Shown here: positions 6,066-8,560 of the stretch, one piece after another | Numbering within the stretch: position 1 is the first letter of the stretch | Layout: each line of letters opens with the position of its first letter | Assembly (NCBI GenBank): GCA_021811225.1 | Contig: JAJZPJ010000113.1 | Coordinates: forward strand, 1-8,560 | Direction of reading: 5' to 3' | From: Pseudomonadota bacterium | GTDB taxonomy: Bacteria; Pseudomonadota; Gammaproteobacteria; Burkholderiales; Rhodocyclaceae | Length of the DNA stretch: 8,560 nt | Notes under the pieces: generated by a model | Told to the model about the DNA's origin: nothing | The model's input: only the letters and a program-made list of their open reading frames with translations | Databases searched by the model: none | Made by a program: the position numbers and the translations under genes

Positions 6066-7554
6066 TCTCGTCCGCCGGCTGCCCCTGCCCGTGCCGCTCT
6101 TCGCCCTGTTCCTGGGGGCGGCGAGCGTTCTCGGTTTCGCTCCCTTCCACGTCTATCCGCTGCCGCTCGTCACCCTGGCGCTGCTCATCAATCTGTGGCG
6201 GCGGGCCGGCCCGCGCCGCGCAGCACTGCTGGGCTTCTCCTGGGGACTGGGCTTCTTCCTGGCCGGCGTCTCCTGGGTCTATGTCAGCATGCACGAGTTC
6301 GGCGGCATGGATGCACCGCTGGCGGCGCTGGCGACGCTGCTGTTCTGTGCCTATCTGGCGCTCTATCCGGCGCTGGCGGGCTGGCTGTTCGCGCGCTTCA
6401 AGAGCGGGGCCGTCGGCCGCGACGCGCTCTTCGCAGCCGGCGCCTGGACGCTCACGGAATGGCTGCGCGGCTGGCTCATGACCGGCTTTCCCTGGCTCTC
6501 GCTGGGCTATTCCCAGGCGCCGGGAAGTCCGCTGGCCGGCTACGCTTCCGGCTTCGGCGTCTATGGCGTGAGCTTCGTCGCCATCCTGATCGCGGCCTCG
6601 ATCGCCGCGCTGCTCATCCCGCCACCCTCCTCTTCGCGCAACTGGCGCCAGCTCCTGGCCGTCGTATTGCTGCTGTCCTGCGGCCGACTCCTGTACCTGA
6701 TGGACTGGACCCATCCGGTCGGCGCGCCGCTGACCGTGAGCCTGCTGCAGGGAGACGTGGCGCAGAGCATGAAGTGGGATCCCGAACGCCTGCAGCAGTC
6801 GCTCGCCACCTACGCCCGCCTGGCGCGCGAGCATCCGGCAGAGCTCACGGTCCTGCCGGAGACGGCGCTGCCGGTGTTCTTCGACGAGCTGCCGGCCGGC
6901 TATCTGCGTCTCCTGACGCAGAACGGCCCGGTGCTGGCCGGCGTCGTGGTGCGCACCCGGAGCGGCGGCTATACCAATGCCGCGGTCGGGCTCGAAGCCG
7001 GCGCGCCGCTCGGCGCCTACGCCAAGTCGCACCTGGTGCCCTTCGGCGAGTACGTGCCGGCCGGCTTCTCCTGGTTCCTCGCCCTGATGCACATCCCGAT
7101 GACGGACTTCACCGCCGGACCCGCCGACCAGCCGCCCTTGTCGCTGGCCGGCCAGCGCGTGATGCCCAACATCTGCTACGAGGATCTGTTCGGCGACGAG
7201 ATCATCCGCGCCGTCCCTGGCGCGACGCTGCTCATCAATCTCTCCAACACCGCCTGGTTCGGCCACTCGCTGGCGCAGCCGCAGCAACTGGAGATCGCCC
7301 AATTGCGCGCGCTGGAGACCGGACGCTTCATGCTGCGCGCCACCAACACCGGCATGACCGCCGCGATCCGGCCCGACGGCGTGGTCGCGGCCGTGCTGCC
7401 GGCGTTTGCCGTCGACGCGCTGACGGTGAAGGTGCAGGGCTATGCGGGAATGACGCCCTATGCCCGCTGGGGCAACGCGCTGATCGTCGTGATCGCTTTG
7501 GCCTGCCTGCTGCCGGCGCTCGCGCGCCGCCGGGCTTCCCCGCTTCCGCGTTGA
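6058..7554 (+). CDS. lnt: Apolipoprotein N-acyltransferase Lnt
   Basis: Inner-membrane enzyme that N-acylates the diacylglyceryl-Cys of apolipoproteins using phospholipid, completing lipoprotein maturation. It has 498 residues (E. coli ~512). About six or seven N-terminal membrane segments are visible (about 10-28, 33-47, 57-78, 87-112, 122-140, 161-187, 198-215), then a periplasmic nitrilase domain (about 225-465), then a C-terminal membrane helix (473-489). The catalytic triad is present: Glu268 in LPETALP, Lys323 in AKSHLVPFGEYVP and Cys373 in NICYEDLFG. NLSNTAWFG and RATNTGMTA are further family blocks. ATG 6058 overlaps the corC stop by 8 nt and lacks its own Shine-Dalgarno, suggesting coupling; TTG 6055 directly before it is an alternative adding one residue. 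The end of the operon is probably here, as a 43-nt gap follows. Confidence 0.97.
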   Translation: MSSLVRRLPLPVPLFALFLGAASVLGFAPFHVYPLPLVTLALLINLWRRAGPRRAALLGFSWGLGFFLAGVSWVYVSMHEFGGMDAPLAALATLLFCAYLALYPALAGWLFARFKSGAVGRDALFAAGAWTLTEWLRGWLMTGFPWLSLGYSQAPGSPLAGYASGFGVYGVSFVAILIAASIAALLIPPPSSSRNWRQLLAVVLLLSCGRLLYLMDWTHPVGAPLTVSLLQGDVAQSMKWDPERLQQSLATYARLAREHPAELTVLPETALPVFFDELPAGYLRLLTQNGPVLAGVVVRTRSGGYTNAAVGLEAGAPLGAYAKSHLVPFGEYVPAGFSWFLALMHIPMTDFTAGPADQPPLSLAGQRVMPNICYEDLFGDEIIRAVPGATLLINLSNTAWFGHSLAQPQQLEIAQLRALETGRFMLRATNTGMTAAIRPDGVVAAVLPAFAVDALTVKVQGYAGMTPYARWGNALIVVIALACLLPALARRRASPLPR

Positions 7555-7561
7555 AACCCTG

Positions 7562-7567
7562 TAAAAT
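7562..7567 (+). promoter_or_regulatory. Weak candidate -10 box for glyQ
   Basis: TAAAAT (five of six matches to TATAAT) lies in the 43-nt lnt-glyQ gap, 30 nt before the glyQ ATG. It overlaps an imperfect palindrome AAAA-TCGCGG-TTTT (7563-7576). At 17-bp spacing no recognisable -35 is found; TTGAAA at 7551-7556 is only 5 bp away and cannot serve. Independent transcription of glyQ is therefore possible but unproven. Confidence 0.3.
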
Positions 7568-7597
7568 CGCGGTTTTGCGACATTGCGGGACAGATTG

Positions 7598-8560
7598 ATG
7601 GCGAGCATCCCGACCTTTGGTTCCGACCTCACGCCCGCGAGCGGGCATGAGTCTGCGCCGAAGCTTGGCCAGAGGCCGAGCTTTCAGGAGATCATCCTCC
7701 GCCTCCAGAATTTCTGGGACCAGCAGGGTTGCGCCCTGCTCCAGCCCTACGACATGGAGGTCGGCGCCGGCACCAGCCATACCGCCACCTTCCTGCGCGC
7801 GATCGGCCCGGAGCCCTGGCGCGCCGCCTACGTTCAGCCCTCGCGCCGGCCCAAGGACGGGCGTTACGGCGAGAATCCCAACCGCCTGCAGCATTACTAC
7901 CAGTACCAGGTGGTGTTGAAACCGGCTCCCGCAAACATTCTCGATCTTTACCTGGGCTCGCTCGAAGCCTTGGGCCTCGACCTCAAGCAAAACGACATCC
8001 GCTTCGTCGAGGACGACTGGGAGAATCCGACCCTGGGCGCCTGGGGCCTGGGCTGGGAAGTATGGTTGAACGGCATGGAGGTGACGCAGTTCACCTACTT
8101 CCAGCAGGTCGGCGGGATAGACTGCAAGCCCATCACCGGCGAGATCACTTACGGACTGGAACGCCTGGCGATGTACCTGCAGGGCGTCGAGAATGTCTTC
8201 GATCTCGCATGGACCGCGCGGCTCACCTACCGCGACGTCTATCTCCAGAACGAGATAGAGCAGTCCGCTTACAACTTCGAGCACAGCGACGTCGACTTCC
8301 TGCTCTCCGCCTTCTCCGCCCATGAGAGGCAGGCGCAGTACCTGATGCAGCAGAAGCTCGCGCTGCCGGCCTACGAGCAGATTTTGAAGGCGGCGCACAC
8401 CTTCAACCTGCTCGATGCGCGCGGCGCCATCTCGGTGACCGAGCGCGCCGCCTACATCGGCCGCATCCGCAACCTGGCGCGCAGCGTCGCGCAGAGCTAC
8501 CTCGACAGCCGGGCGCGGCTGGGCTTCCCGATGGCGAAAAAGGAACATGCCGCCGAAGTG
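7598..8560 (+). CDS. glyQ: Glycyl-tRNA synthetase alpha subunit GlyQ, open at right edge
   Basis: Catalytic subunit of the alpha2beta2 class II glycyl-tRNA synthetase; activates glycine and charges tRNA-Gly together with GlyS. The frame runs from ATG 7598 through the last base with no stop (321 codons), and the family-typical end YLDSRARLGFPM is reached near 302-312, so only a few codons are missing. Conserved parts: DMEVGAGTSH (52-61), the VQPSRRPKDGRYGENPNR substrate-binding block (79-96), FVEDDWENPTLGAWGLGWEV (136-155), GMEVTQFTYFQQVGG (159-173), GEITYGLERLAMY (181-193, motif 3) and AHTFNLLDARGAISVTER (266-283). Homology to E. coli GlyQ begins at about Ser28, so there is an extension of about 20 residues; no ATG, GTG or TTG lies in frame between 7598 and the core, so the extension appears real. 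A weak GGGA (7587-7590) sits 7 nt before the ATG. glyS is expected next. Confidence 0.96.
   Translation, partial: MASIPTFGSDLTPASGHESAPKLGQRPSFQEIILRLQNFWDQQGCALLQPYDMEVGAGTSHTATFLRAIGPEPWRAAYVQPSRRPKDGRYGENPNRLQHYYQYQVVLKPAPANILDLYLGSLEALGLDLKQNDIRFVEDDWENPTLGAWGLGWEVWLNGMEVTQFTYFQQVGGIDCKPITGEITYGLERLAMYLQGVENVFDLAWTARLTYRDVYLQNEIEQSAYNFEHSDVDFLLSAFSAHERQAQYLMQQKLALPAYEQILKAAHTFNLLDARGAISVTERAAYIGRIRNLARSVAQSYLDSRARLGFPMAKKEHAAEV
7661..7683 (+). other. Strong hairpin within the glyQ N-terminal extension
   Basis: AAGCTTGGCC (7661-7670) and GGCCGAGCTT (7674-7683) pair over 10 bp with one U-G wobble around a 3-nt AGA loop. It lies at codons 22-29, exactly where the extension meets the conserved GlyQ core. 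A second dyad, GCCCGC-GA-GCGGGC (7633-7646), lies in the same extension. No T-run follows, so a terminator is unlikely; RNA structure or a remnant palindromic insertion are possible. Confidence 0.55.

Noticed and set aside
7546..7576. CCGCG ... CGCGG followed by TTTT after lnt, resembling an intrinsic terminator
   Set aside because: Only a 5-bp stem with a 17-nt loop and four T, and the arm overlaps the candidate -10. Too weak to call a terminator.
6195..7598. Long + strand frame overlapping lnt (467 codons)
   Set aside because: Arg/Ala-rich out-of-frame translation of lnt; the lnt frame holds the full catalytic triad and membrane segments.
1..8560. tRNA, rRNA, CRISPR, insertion sequence, phage or defence genes
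   Set aside because: Nothing of these kinds could be seen: no cloverleaf in the short gaps, no spaced repeats, no transposase or integrase motifs. All non-coding gaps are under 60 bp.

Overview
The window is GC-rich, with strong G/C preference at third codon positions. All genes read on the + strand and are packed tightly. The gene order miaB - phoH/ybeZ - ybeY - corC/ybeX - lnt - glyQ, and the close resemblance of the proteins to betaproteobacterial versions, point to a betaproteobacterium. A Rhodocyclales- or Burkholderiales-like host is my inference; no rRNA or other taxonomic marker is present.

Layout. (1) 1-1960: the 3' part of a succinate-semialdehyde dehydrogenase gene (gabD), then, 17 nt later, a class III omega-aminotransferase. 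Together they look like the end of a GABA / omega-amino-acid or polyamine degradation operon. (2) 1961-2018: a short intergenic stretch with a 15-bp partial tandem duplication, a GC hairpin and a perfect TATAAT box close to the next start codon. (3) 2019-6065 plus lnt to 7554: a compact operon of a small secreted protein of unknown function, MiaB (tRNA ms2i6A37 methylthiolation), PhoH-like ATPase YbeZ, the rRNA-processing endonuclease YbeY, CorC/YbeX and apolipoprotein N-acyltransferase Lnt. Genes abut or overlap (0 nt, 4 nt, 14 nt, 24-nt gap, 8 nt), which suggests one transcript and translational coupling. (4) 7555-8560: a 43-nt gap, then glyQ (glycyl-tRNA synthetase alpha subunit), open to the right edge and very nearly complete; glyS would be expected just outside.

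How they fit together: the transaminase makes a semialdehyde that GabD would oxidise to a dicarboxylate. The central operon combines tRNA modification, ribosome/RNA quality control (YbeZ-YbeY, with CorC/YbeX linked to Mg2+/ribosome homeostasis) and envelope lipoprotein maturation, followed by a tRNA-charging enzyme.

The genes are housekeeping types, and I see no phage, defence, CRISPR, IS or otherwise clearly novel system. The points most worth a second look are non-coding structures placed at 5' gene ends. One is a palindromic, G-quadruplex-capable element lying in frame in the N-terminal region of ybeY. Another is a strong hairpin inside an unusual N-terminal extension of glyQ. The third is a -10 box positioned for a leaderless transcript of the small secreted protein.
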